Notes: generated from the sequence alone by a model not told the origin. A DNA stretch of 8,509 nt from CAXSEF01 sp964236535 (GCA_964236535.1 CAXSEF010000120.1:1-8509), one strand, 5' to 3'; numbered from the stretch's first letter, positions 1-6,421 are shown. Numbers and translations are program-made.

Positions 1-75
1 GGTGCAGGCCCCGCCCCAGTGCCGCTGAACGCCCGCGCGATCTTCGCGCACCCCGTTCAGGAGACACTCACATGA
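1..75 (+). CDS. C-terminal tail of an upstream gene, product unknown (5' partial)
   Basis: Reading frame 1 is open from the window edge to a TGA at 73-75 and encodes 24 residues ending AHPVQETLT. The stop overlaps the ATG of the next gene in an ATGA arrangement, a common sign of translational coupling within an operon. Too little is visible to name a product. The frame could be open by chance, since only 24 codons are seen and frame 3 is also open here; the overlap with a well-placed start is the main support. Confidence 0.4.
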   Translation, partial: GAGPAPVPLNARAIFAHPVQETLT

Positions 76-263
76 CCGCTTCCAAGACCCTCCGCACCGC
101 CCTCACCCGCTTCCGCCGTACCGTCACCCGCACCCTCCGTCGCCTCGCCTTCAAGGGCGCCAGCGCGACCCTCACCATCAGCCTGCCGCCCTTCATCAAG
201 CTCGAGATCAAGGCCGAGACCGAGAAGGCCAAGCCGACTCACCGCCGGCGCCGCCTCGCCTGA
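72..263 (+). CDS. Small, very basic hypothetical protein (63 aa)
   Basis: The ATG at 72 is preceded by AGGAG at 59-63 with 8 nt spacing, a good ribosome binding site, and overlaps the stop of the upstream frame by 4 nt. Residues 5-28 form a strongly basic stretch rich in Arg, Thr and Leu (TLRTALTRFRRTVTRTLRRL). Next comes a short hydrophobic patch (ATLTISLPPFIKLEIK), then a Lys/Arg-rich tail ending HRRRRLA. No signal peptide or catalytic motif is visible. The codons are almost all GCC, CTC, ACC, CGC and AAG, as expected of a translated gene in a GC-rich genome. I do not recognise the family. The charge pattern would fit nucleic-acid or membrane-surface binding, but this is only a guess. A strong hairpin follows 11 nt after the stop. 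Confidence 0.6.
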   Translation: MTASKTLRTALTRFRRTVTRTLRRLAFKGASATLTISLPPFIKLEIKAETEKAKPTHRRRRLA

Positions 264-274
264 CGGCTCGGAAG

Positions 275-298
275 CCGGGCTCGCGTGCGCGAGCCCGG
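275..298 (+). terminator. GC-rich hairpin, probable terminator of the small basic-protein operon
   Basis: CCGGGCTCGCG at 275-285 and CGCGAGCCCGG at 288-298 are perfect 11-bp inverted repeats around TG; in RNA the innermost pairs would open to make a larger loop. It begins 11 nt after the stop of the 63-aa gene. The following bases (TGTTCCCGTT) contain only a weak T-run, so it may be a non-canonical or Rho-assisted terminator. Confidence 0.6.
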
Positions 299-458
299 TG
301 TTCCCGTTCGCACCGGAGCATGCCCGGCTTCGTCTCGGCAGAGGCGGCGATCAAGCTACCCAGGCGGAGAGCCCTTAATAAGCACGACCATTCCCGTCTC
401 GACGAAGCAGGACAGGTCCAGGGATACCTGGTCAGACGATCGCTTTCTGGACCGGCTG

Positions 459-1018
459 ATGAACGTTAGTTCCTACGGCATAGCGACCGTTACACTGCTC
501 GCCGTTTCGTACTGGTTTGGCTTCTTCTTGGGGGCTCTCGCATCCGGCATGCAGATCGCCGCCCAAATCGGCATCTTTTGTATCATGGAACCTATTGCGC
601 GCGGCCACCTCGCTGAGCGCAAGGTCAGGCGCTTGCTGGTCAAGCTGAATGTCCCCGCCGTCCACGGCGTTTTCGTCCGAACCCCGGATGGGCGACAGGC
701 CCAACTCGATCACGTCGCTTTCCTCGGCCAAGCCATCGCCGTCATCGAGACCAAGTCCATCACTGGTGTCGTCACCAGGACCGGCTCGCGCTGGTATCAC
801 CTAGTGAATGGTGTGGAACGTGGGCTTTCGGGGCGTTTTCCGCAGCAGCAGGCACTCAACGCCCGCGACGTCCTCCGAGACGCCTATCCGAGGCGGCGAC
901 CGACCAGCGTCGCTCTCACAGTCTTGACCCATGGCGAACCCGGGAGCGGTTTCCAGGGCGATGCCTGGGTGGTCAAGGCGCAGCATCTCCCGATGGCCCT
1001 AGCGCGGTTTCAGCCGGC
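459..1018 (+). pseudogene. Membrane-anchored NERD-domain protein, 3' end lost (truncated)
   Basis: Numbered from the ATG at 459, residues about 7-29 are a hydrophobic helix (TVTLLAVSYWFGFFLGALAS) and 31-44 a possible second one, so the protein is probably membrane-anchored. Residues about 49-140 match the NERD (nuclease-related) domain. E53 lies in GHLAERKVRRLL, D84 in QAQLDHV, and E97 and K99 in AVIETK, the D...ExK arrangement of the PD-(D/E)XK fold, followed by a conserved-looking GxWY-type stretch. NERD proteins are thought to act on DNA, but their substrate is rarely known. At about 1003-1018 the sequence becomes the end of an IS110-family transposase in another frame. The NERD frame runs on through it to TAA at 1254-1256, giving a tail unlike any natural one. 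The start is uncertain: the frame is open back to a GTG at 285 inside the hairpin, and no clear RBS precedes 459. Confidence 0.7.
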
Positions 1019-1242
1019 TTCGTCGAGCGCTCTACATGTGCGCACTCAGCAGCAAGCGACGCAACCCGGCACTGGCCGGCTTCGTGGAGCGGGTGACTGC
1101 AGCCGGCAAGGCACCAAAAGTCATCCTGCTCGCAATCGCCCGCAAGCTGCTGGTCTTCGCCCATGCGATCATCCGGGCACAGAAACCGTTTGTGGTAATG
1201 CCCACCTTGGCGCGAGCGCCCGAACCAGAAACGTTGAAATAA
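1003..1242 (+). pseudogene. C-terminal fragment of an IS110-family transposase
   Basis: In the frame ending with TAA at 1240-1242 the translation reads RRALYMCALSSKRRNPAL, then a GFVERV segment, AAGKAPKVILLAIARKLL and a closing RAQKPF region. This is the typical end of IS110/IS116/IS902 transposases: the helix xRxALYMxAL, then NP, an AAGKxxK segment and xxRKLL. The catalytic DEDD N-terminal domain and most of the element are absent. A TAG at 1000-1002 closes the frame upstream, so the fragment begins between 1003 and about 1018, fused to the broken NERD gene. It is a remnant of insertion followed by deletion and cannot transpose alone. Confidence 0.8.
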
Positions 1243-1375
1243 ATGAACTCTCATAATGGAAAGTCGCCTGTTTGGTTTTGGAGGAGCATTGCCAAACGCA
1301 GACCTGCTCATTCGGCTGAACTTGGCTGATAGTGGTTTGGCGGCTCTCGGATTAGGCCCGGGCGACCTGAAACCA

Positions 1376-2722
1376 TCAACGGCGCCGCCAGACAGCGATG
1401 GCCACGCCCGATACGATCCAGCCGGCTACCAAAAACGGCCAAAGGCTTTTGGGCCAAGGCGGTCGAGGATACACGTCTGCGAAAAGCGGCCAGACAAGCA
1501 GTGCAGCACCGGCCATGCTGATCGCGCACCATCCGCGTTGTCGCGAATGTCCGGCATCGATCGCCTGGGCAAAGCTGGTCAGGAGGTAGACAACGATGAA
1601 GGCCAGCGAGCCGACTGTTATCATCGCGTCGATGGAAACCGACTGCGCGAAGCACGCCGCCACCGCAATCAGTACGAAGTTCAGCAGTCCCGCGGCCAGC
1701 ACGGCATCCCGCGGGATGCCGTGCTCACCGTCGAGCCTGCCGAGGCGACTGGCGAAGCCGGAACGACCGAAGGCGTAGAGTAGCCTCGCCGCCGCCGAAA
1801 TCGATCCCACGGCACAGCCGAAGGCGCTGATCGCAGCCGCGCCGTCAAGCACGACACCGTATCCCGCCGGCATGAAGCGGGCCGCCAAGGCATCGAGGGG
1901 CGCATCCGTTTTCGCCATGACCGGCGCATCCATCCCGAAACCGATGATCTCGGCATATGTCACGCCGACGTAGAGGATGATTGCCGTCACGATGGTCGCC
2001 ATGATCGCGCTGGGAATGACCCCTTCGGGTTGTTGCGTTTCCTCCGCGATCGTCGCCGCACCCTCGAAGCCGCCGAACGATGAGATGGCAAACACGATGG
2101 CCATTCCCAGGCCGGACACACCGCGTGTTCCGTCGACGTGGAACGGCGTCAGCGACCACGGGAAGCGATGGAGGATGACCGCCGCCAGGATCAGGATCGC
2201 CAGCACCGACAGACCTTCGAGGACAAGCAACAGGCGGGTTAGGGATGCCAGGCGCCGCCCAGCCAGGACGATCACCAGCAGATTGGCGGTGGCGGCCAGC
2301 CACAGCCACAACCCGCGGTACTGAACGCCCGCATGCTGCAGTGCGGTCGCGGCGAAGATCCCGACCAGTGCCACTGCGCCAAGAGCTGCCATGAGGTAGC
2401 CGAGAAGCAAGGTCCATCCCGCGACGAAGCCGGTCCGCAAACCGAACACCGATCCCACAAAGGCGAACACCGATCCGGCGCTGGCGATCCGCTGGCTGAA
2501 GCGCGCGAACGACACGGCAACCAGGCTCATGATCACGCCCGCGGCAAGGAAGGCCAAGGGTGCCGCCTGCCCTGCCACCCGAGCTGCGAGCGCGGTAGAG
2601 AATGAGAGCGCCAAGGTCGGCGCGAGGATGGAAAGCGAGAATCCGATCGCTGCGAGGATGCGAGTGCGAGCAAATGCCGGCCCCCCGGCCTCGCTGCCGC
2701 TGCGCTGTTGTTGTGCCGACAA
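1376..2722 (-). CDS. APC-superfamily amino-acid permease (permease 1)
   Basis: The 448-aa protein is highly hydrophobic with about 12 membrane helices, the usual size and topology of amino acid-polyamine-organocation transporters, which exchange amino acids or amines across the inner membrane, or import them using an ion gradient. TM1 carries the broken-helix region GFSLSILAPTLALSFS (about residues 28-43). A conserved FAISSFGGFEGAATIAEET motif (about 212-230) matches the TM6-loop signature (FxxFxGFExxxxxxEE) of the family. Substrate cannot be read from sequence. The start is TTG at 2722, chosen because GGGAG at 2729-2733 lies 6 nt upstream and no better in-frame start is nearby. It is divergent from the GNAT gene. 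An intact 28-bp palindrome lies in its codons for HGIPRDAV. It ends 133 bp from the IS110 remnant. Confidence 0.88.
   Translation of the reverse strand: MSAQQQRSGSEAGGPAFARTRILAAIGFSLSILAPTLALSFSTALAARVAGQAAPLAFLAAGVIMSLVAVSFARFSQRIASAGSVFAFVGSVFGLRTGFVAGWTLLLGYLMAALGAVALVGIFAATALQHAGVQYRGLWLWLAATANLLVIVLAGRRLASLTRLLLVLEGLSVLAILILAAVILHRFPWSLTPFHVDGTRGVSGLGMAIVFAISSFGGFEGAATIAEETQQPEGVIPSAIMATIVTAIILYVGVTYAEIIGFGMDAPVMAKTDAPLDALAARFMPAGYGVVLDGAAAISAFGCAVGSISAAARLLYAFGRSGFASRLGRLDGEHGIPRDAVLAAGLLNFVLIAVAACFAQSVSIDAMITVGSLAFIVVYLLTSFAQAIDAGHSRQRGWCAISMAGAALLVWPLFADVYPRPPWPKSLWPFLVAGWIVSGVAIAVWRRR
1698..1725. repeat. Perfect 28-bp palindrome inside permease 1
   Basis: AGCACGGCATCCCG at 1698-1711 is followed directly by its exact reverse complement at 1712-1725, with no spacer. 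On the minus strand it encodes the EHGIPRDAVL stretch of permease 1, in a loop between late membrane helices; because it is symmetrical, the plus strand also reads HGIPRDAV. A perfect palindrome this long is very unlikely by chance in 28 bp of coding sequence. It could be a protein-binding site, a cruciform, or codon choice coinciding with the protein sequence. Confidence 0.9.
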
Positions 2723-2768
2723 GACGCACTCCCATTCGATCGATCCGCCCGGTGACCCGTGTTAAACT
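2723..2768. promoter_or_regulatory. Divergent promoter region between permease 1 and the GNAT gene
   Basis: These 46 bp must hold the start signals of both divergent genes unless transcription begins inside them. GGGAG for permease 1 lies at 2729-2733 (minus strand). An 8-bp palindrome TCGATCGA lies at 2736-2743 and could be an operator half of a shared control site. An AT-rich TTAAACTAT at 2762-2770 resembles a -10 element for the plus-strand gene; if it is one, the GNAT start would be the second ATG at 2784. No convincing -35 boxes were seen. Confidence 0.35.
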
Positions 2769-3608
2769 ATGAAAGCTGTGCCGATGAAACCTGCGATCCC
2801 AAGCGAAGTCGCCGACGACGTCGCGCTGTCCCAACTGCGGTTGTTTCGCAGGTTTGCGCACGCGCTGCCGTCTGGTGCCGTGATGGAGGGCGACGAGAGC
2901 ACAGCCGGCCTGTTCACCGGCCTCGCGTCGGCTCCTCGCAATGGGGTGTTTTGCGCCTCCGAATGCATCGACCCGGTCCTGGTCGCTTCCTTGGCCGAAC
3001 GATGCGCGGTCGAAGCGCAGCGCCGCGGCGATGCCCCCTGGTCCATCTCCGGACGGCAGGACAGGATCACGCCGGCAATCGCCGGCATCGCCGAGCGGTT
3101 CGGCTTGACCGGTCGCGTGTCTTTCCCGGTCATGTTCGCCACGCTTCAATCGTTCGATCGCCACGCCCTCGCTGGCCGGGGACGGCTCCGACGGGTCCGG
3201 CTTAACGACCGCGACGACTACCTGCGGGTGCTGACACACAGCTTCGCGGCGCCTGCGGCAATGCTCGAACCCTACGCCTCGCCCGAGTATCTGGGCCTGG
3301 TGGGCAGCACACACTACTTCATCGATCGTGATGGGCGTCCGGCCGGGATCGGCAGTGTCATCGCTGAAGGTGAGTGGTCGCATCTGTTGAACATCGCCGT
3401 TCTTCCAGATCTGCGGCGCCGGGGCCTCGGCCGCGAACTGATGGCCGGATTACTGGCCACCATCGCCGAACAAGGAAAGTCATTGGCTTGCCTGCAAGCC
3501 ACACGTGACAGCCGGCCGCTTTACGAAGCGTTTGGCTTCTCGGTCTGCGACCTCCACACGTCGCTGGTCCATCATGGCCGTCTGGCTGACCTGCCAGCGT
3601 CAGGATAG
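2769..3608 (+). CDS. GNAT-family N-acetyltransferase with N-terminal extension
   Basis: The 279-aa protein has a C-terminal GNAT fold (about residues 140-262) that would transfer an acetyl group from acetyl-CoA to an amine. Motif A is clear: NIAVLPDLRRRGLGREL at about 208-224, with the R/QxxGxG acetyl-CoA pyrophosphate loop (RRRGLG, 216-221). Motif B follows as LQATRDSRPLYEAFGF (242-257), the usual xxxNxxaxxlYexxGF pattern with Asp-Ser in place of Asn. The first ~135 residues are a second globular region with no motif that I recognise, possibly a degenerate GNAT half as in tandem-GNAT proteins. Start choice is between ATG 2769 and ATG 2784 (five codons later); neither has a clear RBS. It lies between two amino-acid permeases, so an amino acid or related amine is a reasonable but unproven substrate. 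Confidence 0.85.
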   Translation: MKAVPMKPAIPSEVADDVALSQLRLFRRFAHALPSGAVMEGDESTAGLFTGLASAPRNGVFCASECIDPVLVASLAERCAVEAQRRGDAPWSISGRQDRITPAIAGIAERFGLTGRVSFPVMFATLQSFDRHALAGRGRLRRVRLNDRDDYLRVLTHSFAAPAAMLEPYASPEYLGLVGSTHYFIDRDGRPAGIGSVIAEGEWSHLLNIAVLPDLRRRGLGRELMAGLLATIAEQGKSLACLQATRDSRPLYEAFGFSVCDLHTSLVHHGRLADLPASG

Positions 3609-3631
3609 GAAGCACTTGGTCAGATAAGCCT

Positions 3632-3658
3632 GTGAATAACTTAGCCCGGATTATTCAC
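3632..3658. terminator. AT-rich inverted repeat between convergent genes
   Basis: GTGAATAA at 3632-3639 and TTATTCAC at 3651-3658 are perfect 8-bp inverted repeats around an 11-nt loop. They lie 24 nt after the GNAT stop and 61 nt from the permease 2 stop, so the hairpin could help end both transcripts. The stem is AT-rich and no T-run follows, so the terminator reading is weak. A relic of an insertion-sequence end is the alternative. Confidence 0.35.
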
Positions 3659-3718
3659 CAGGGGTTGGCGGACCGCTGGACTGATGGCACCCCTTCAACC
3701 ATAAGCTGTAGTCGCCGT

Positions 3719-5014
3719 TCAGGCACCGACACGATATTCGACCAGGGCCAGTTGCGCGTAGTGCCGTGGCCGTGCCTGCCGCAGCCACATGCTGAAACCG
3801 ACCCCGCTAACCAAGGTGAGCAGATACACAACCGGCAGCCACGCCACGAGCCCTGCCGTCCTCCATCGCCGGACGACATAAAAGACAATCGCGACCGCCG
3901 CGGCGGCCTGAAGGGTGATGATGCCAAGCGTCCCGAACCCGATCAACACCGGAATCGCCGCCGCGTACGGATCTGAGCGGGTTGAGGCGATGCCGGCGAG
4001 ACAGAGAACGGTCGCGATCGAGATGCAGATCGTCGCCGCCACCGGAACTTTGCGCGTCTCGTCGAACCGGGACAGCGCACGAGGCAACAGGCCGTCGCGC
4101 GCGAGCGCGAACACGTAGCGGGACGCCGCGGCATGGATGGCAATATAGGTCGCCAGCATCGACGTGCAGAGCAGCACTCCTGCCACGTCCGAGGTCGTTT
4201 CGCCGTCATACTGTTTGATGAGGTCCAGCATCAGCTTGCTGCCGTGCGAAAGGGCACGCGCCTTGGTCCCGTCCGCCCCGAGGGCACCGACGGTCAGCCA
4301 CGCCGTGAGTAGATAGAACGATCCGATCAGCACCACGGCGACGTAGCTCGCCAACGGAATACTGCCGACGGGATCGGCGGCTTCCTTGGTATACAGCGCA
4401 CCAGATTTAAACCCGACGAAGCACGTGGACGCAGTCATGAGCGAGACGCCGATCCCCGGCGCTAGCCACTGGCCGGGCGTGAAAGATGACAACGGGAACG
4501 CCACCCAGCCCCTCGCTACCACAACGCTGACGTCGAAAACCACCAGAACCGCGGTTTCCACCACGATGATGACGGCAAGCAGCCTGGAGGAAGCGTCCAT
4601 CGAGCGGAAGTTCAGCAAGCCGGTCACCAACATGGAAACGGCGGCGCATATCGTCCAGTCAACCTTAAATCCCACCGCAAGAAATACCTGCTCGTCAAAA
4701 TAGCCGCAGGCGGCCGCCAGGCCGAAGGCGAAGCTTCCGTAGGCAATAATCGCGCAGTAAGCCGCACCGACGCCCAGCGGCTTGCCCATGCCCTCCGCGA
4801 CATAGGTGTAGAACGCGGCCGTGCTGACCACGCGGCGGCCGATAAACGCGTAGCCCATCGTGAAGGCGAGCAGGATGCATCCGGCGAGCAGGATGGCGAT
4901 CGGTACGTTAGCGCCAGTGCCACGGGCGATGGCGATCGGCAGGTTGCCGATCATGGAGGCGAGCGGCGCGGCCGCCGCGACCACTAGGAAGACGATGTAG
5001 CGAGTCGGAAGCAA
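3719..5014 (-). CDS. APC-superfamily amino-acid permease (permease 2), start region damaged
   Basis: The 431-aa open frame has about 12 membrane helices and the APC layout. TM1 contains FLVVAAAAPLASMIGNLP. The family's N-terminal half continues with RRVVSTAAFYTYVAEGMGKP, typical of amino-acid permeases (G-aFY-y---g-g). A late SRYVFALARDGLLPRALSRF motif is the loop after TM8 seen in APC antiporters and permeases. It would move an amino acid across the inner membrane; substrate unknown. It is clearly different from permease 1, not a duplicate. The open frame starts at a TTG (5014) with no good RBS. The natural start is probably the ATG at 5053, in the same frame, with AAGGA 7 nt upstream, but a TGA at 5030-5032 interrupts it at codon 8. 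Either the gene is inactive or it is made from the TTG by restart. Full length from 5053 would be 444 residues. Confidence 0.8.
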   Translation of the reverse strand: MLPTRYIVFLVVAAAAPLASMIGNLPIAIARGTGANVPIAILLAGCILLAFTMGYAFIGRRVVSTAAFYTYVAEGMGKPLGVGAAYCAIIAYGSFAFGLAAACGYFDEQVFLAVGFKVDWTICAAVSMLVTGLLNFRSMDASSRLLAVIIVVETAVLVVFDVSVVVARGWVAFPLSSFTPGQWLAPGIGVSLMTASTCFVGFKSGALYTKEAADPVGSIPLASYVAVVLIGSFYLLTAWLTVGALGADGTKARALSHGSKLMLDLIKQYDGETTSDVAGVLLCTSMLATYIAIHAAASRYVFALARDGLLPRALSRFDETRKVPVAATICISIATVLCLAGIASTRSDPYAAAIPVLIGFGTLGIITLQAAAAVAIVFYVVRRWRTAGLVAWLPVVYLLTLVSGVGFSMWLRQARPRHYAQLALVEYRVGA

Positions 5015-5029
5015 GTGCGCGCGTGATGG

Positions 5030-5053
5030 TCAGTCAATGCTAGAAAGATTCAT
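5030..5053 (-). other. Original start of permease 2 with premature TGA at codon 8
   Basis: The minus strand reads ATG, six further sense codons (NLSSID), then TGA, and continues in the same frame with PSRAH directly into the TTG of permease 2, 39 nt from the ATG. AAGGA at 5061-5065 is a well-spaced ribosome binding site for this ATG, while none precedes the TTG. A single change (CGA to TGA, or TGG to TGA) would explain the break. Confidence 0.75.
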
Positions 5054-5314
5054 GATTTGTTCCTTTTATACTCTGATCCGGCAGGATTGGATTGGCAGTG
5101 CGTCAGATCAGTTCTGAAACGGTCGAAGCCGTCTTCTGACAAGATCGGTCATTCTGGGCCAGCGCTTCTCGGGCGATCACTCCCTTGGATGCACGGGATC
5201 CAGCCCCAGGCGGCTCGCAGATCCTGCCCAGATTGTCCACCACAGGTAATGGGCCGAGCGGCTGGTGAGACGTAGGATGGGATGTTAAGCCAGTCCCATC
5301 GGATCCCGTAGCGC
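5054..5314. other. Intergenic stretch with no recognisable gene
   Basis: No frame on either strand shows a protein that I recognise, and the overlapping short open frames look like chance. The start of the stretch holds the RBS of permease 2 (AAGGA, minus strand, 5061-5065). Near the right end GATGGGA at 5276-5282 and TCCCATC at 5294-5300 form a small inverted repeat just upstream of the IS1380-type start. Part of this stretch is probably the left end of that IS element, but I could not locate a terminal repeat. Confidence 0.5.
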
Positions 5315-5431
5315 ATGCCCATCGACGCTGACCCGATGCCGATGCTGCCCGGCTTATCACCGATCGGCGGCAAGGCTGTGGTGGCGTGCTTCGATGAGCC
5401 CGGCCTGTCCTCCGATGGCGGGCTTCTAGCT
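5315..5431 (+). pseudogene. N-terminal fragment of an IS1380-family transposase
   Basis: From ATG 5315 the translation reads MPIDADPMPMLPGLSPIGGK, then AVVACFDEPGLSSDGGLLA. This is the characteristic start of IS1380-family transposases (LPGLSPxxGKxVxxxFDxxxLSSDGGxLxL), which cut and paste DNA with a DDE nuclease of the IS4-like fold. Similarity stops at about codon 39; the open frame runs on into unrelated sequence to TAG at 5492-5494. The break coincides with TG at 5431-5432, where the following transposon seems to begin, so the gene was probably interrupted rather than simply deleted; its other part may lie beyond the window. Confidence 0.75.
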
Positions 5432-5439
5432 GTAGCGGC

Positions 5440-5595
5440 GCGCAATCATAACCGGCCTGACGCGCAATCATGGGCGGTTTCTGGCGCAGATTAGCTGAGA
5501 CTATCGGGTGGCTTTGGCGCACGGTGTTTGAGACTGGGCGCATGGTCGTTGAGACGGACGCGAGATCGAGCGTTCCGACGCAGGGTGTGTGAGAC
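5440..5595 (+). repeat. Array of six 18-bp repeats at the transposon left end
   Basis: Six 18-bp units start at 5440, 5462, 5484, 5517, 5538 and 5578. All begin RCGCA. Units 1 and 2 share GCGCAATCAT; units 3 to 6 end in TGAGAC: GCGCAGATTAGCTGAGAC, GCGCACGGTGTTTGAGAC, GCGCATGGTCGTTGAGAC and ACGCAGGGTGTGTGAGAC. Start-to-start distances are 22, 22, 33, 21 and 40 bp, near 2, 2, 3, 2 and 4 helical turns, so the sites would face the same side of DNA. This is the design of transposase-binding ends in Tn7 and Mu relatives. The first unit begins 9 bp inside the proposed TG terminus. A possible degenerate seventh copy lies near 5642, where GGGCGGTTTC (5651-5660) repeats the end of unit 2 (5472-5481). 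Confidence 0.75.
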
Positions 5596-5677
5596 GGATG
5601 GCTGGGCGGCGCTTTGGCGCTGTTGGTTGTGGCGTTGGCGTGCGGAAAACGGGCGGTTTCCTTGTGACTCCACGGCT

Positions 5678-5695
5678 CGATAGATCGTAGGCCTA
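5678..5695. promoter_or_regulatory. Candidate recombination (res-like) site upstream of the serine recombinase
   Basis: CGATAGATCG (5678-5687, arms CGAT/ATCG) abuts the 8-bp palindrome TAGGCCTA (5688-5695), about 80 bp upstream of the recombinase start. Serine resolvases act at short imperfect palindromes next to their own gene, so the position fits. The arms are short and no three-subsite pattern was recognised. Confidence 0.25.
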
Positions 5696-5773
5696 GTAGC
5701 GCCAGATAAGCCGTTGCGTTTATGAACGACAGGTTGCACCCTGGGCACGTTCTTTTCTGGTGATCCCGCGCCC

Positions 5774-6421
5774 ATGCTCATCGGCTACGCCCGGGTCTCG
5801 AAGAGCGACGGCAGCCAGACGCTCGCGCCTCAGCGCGACGCCTTGCTTGCCGCCGGCGTTGGGGCCGAGCGCATCTACCAGGACCTCGCCTCCGGCCGGC
5901 ATGACGCCCGTCCTGGCCTGCTCGCCTGCCTCAAGGCGCTGCAGCCTGGCAACACCCTCGTGCTCTGGAAGCTGGACCGGCTTGGGCGCGATCTGAAGCA
6001 CCTGGTCAACACGGCCGAGGACCTGCGCGTGCGCGGGGTCGGCCTCAAGGTGCTGACCGGCGCCGGCGCGTAGATCGACACCACCACCGCCAACGGCCGG
6101 CTCGCCTTCGGCATCTTCGCCGCCTTCGCCGAGTTCGAGCGCGAGCTGATCGCCGAGCGCACCCAGGCTGGCCTGGCCGCGGCGCGCGCCCGGGGCCGCA
6201 TGGGCGGGCGCCCGCGCAAGATGGACCGCGCCACGCTCACCATGGCCATGGCGGCGATGGCCGATCCCAAGGCCAAGGCGATGGAGGTGGCCAAGCGCCT
6301 CGGGCTGACCACCACGACGCTGTATGCCTACGTCAATGGTGACGGCACGCCCAAGGCGGCCGGCACCGCCGTCCTGGACGGCACCCTGGCCCGCGGCAGC
6401 ACTGCCGCGGCCCGTGGCTGA
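5774..6421 (+). pseudogene. Serine recombinase (resolvase/invertase family) with internal amber codon
   Basis: Read through, the gene gives 215 codons. MLIGYARVSK carries the catalytic serine at residue 9 with R7 of the YxRVS motif. KLDRLGRDLKHL (about 66-77) supplies the conserved Arg pair of the active site. After TAG at codon 100 (6071-6073) the frame continues without shift into IDTTTANGRLAFGIFAAFAE, the conserved segment before the E-helix, then FERELIAERT and GGRPRKMD. A C-terminal helix-turn-helix follows (about 165-187, AMEVAKRLGLTTTTLYAYVN). Gln is the expected residue at 100 (GAQIDTT), so CAG to TAG is the simplest cause. The truncated product would keep the catalytic core but lose dimerisation and DNA binding. 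Its likely role is resolving transposition cointegrates. It ends by overlapping the transposase start by 8 nt. The RBS is weak. Confidence 0.85.
6071..6073 (+). other. In-frame amber codon in the serine recombinase
   Basis: TAG interrupts GAGA-IDTTTANGR in an otherwise continuous frame, at a position where relatives commonly carry Gln (CAG). Confidence 0.85.

Noticed and set aside
285..458. NERD gene start at GTG 285
   Set aside because: That codon lies inside the terminator hairpin and the first ~35 residues look random; the ATG at 459 or an unseen start after about 380 is more likely.
1270..1297. GTTTGG...CCAAAC inverted repeat as an IS110 end or permease 1 terminator
   Set aside because: Only 6 bp with a 16-nt loop and no T-run; too weak to support either reading.
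1256..1783. 175-aa plus-strand open frame
   Set aside because: Antisense to the end of permease 1; its HGIPRDAV segment appears only because of the palindrome.
1845..3383. 512-aa open frame on the minus strand
   Set aside because: It overlaps permease 1 and the GNAT gene out of frame, is Arg/Gly/His-rich and low in hydrophobic order; a shadow of GC-rich coding sequence.
5064..5069. TATAAA (minus strand) as the permease 2 -10 box
   Set aside because: It lies only 11 nt from the ATG and overlaps the RBS, so a transcript from it would lack the RBS; no -35 match was seen.
5266..5271. A fifth TGAGAC
   Set aside because: It lies outside the proposed element and lacks the CGCA part of the 18-bp unit, so it is probably chance.
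5440..5595. CRISPR array
   Set aside because: The repeats are short and degenerate, spacing is irregular and follows helical turns, and no cas genes are present; a transposon end explains them better.
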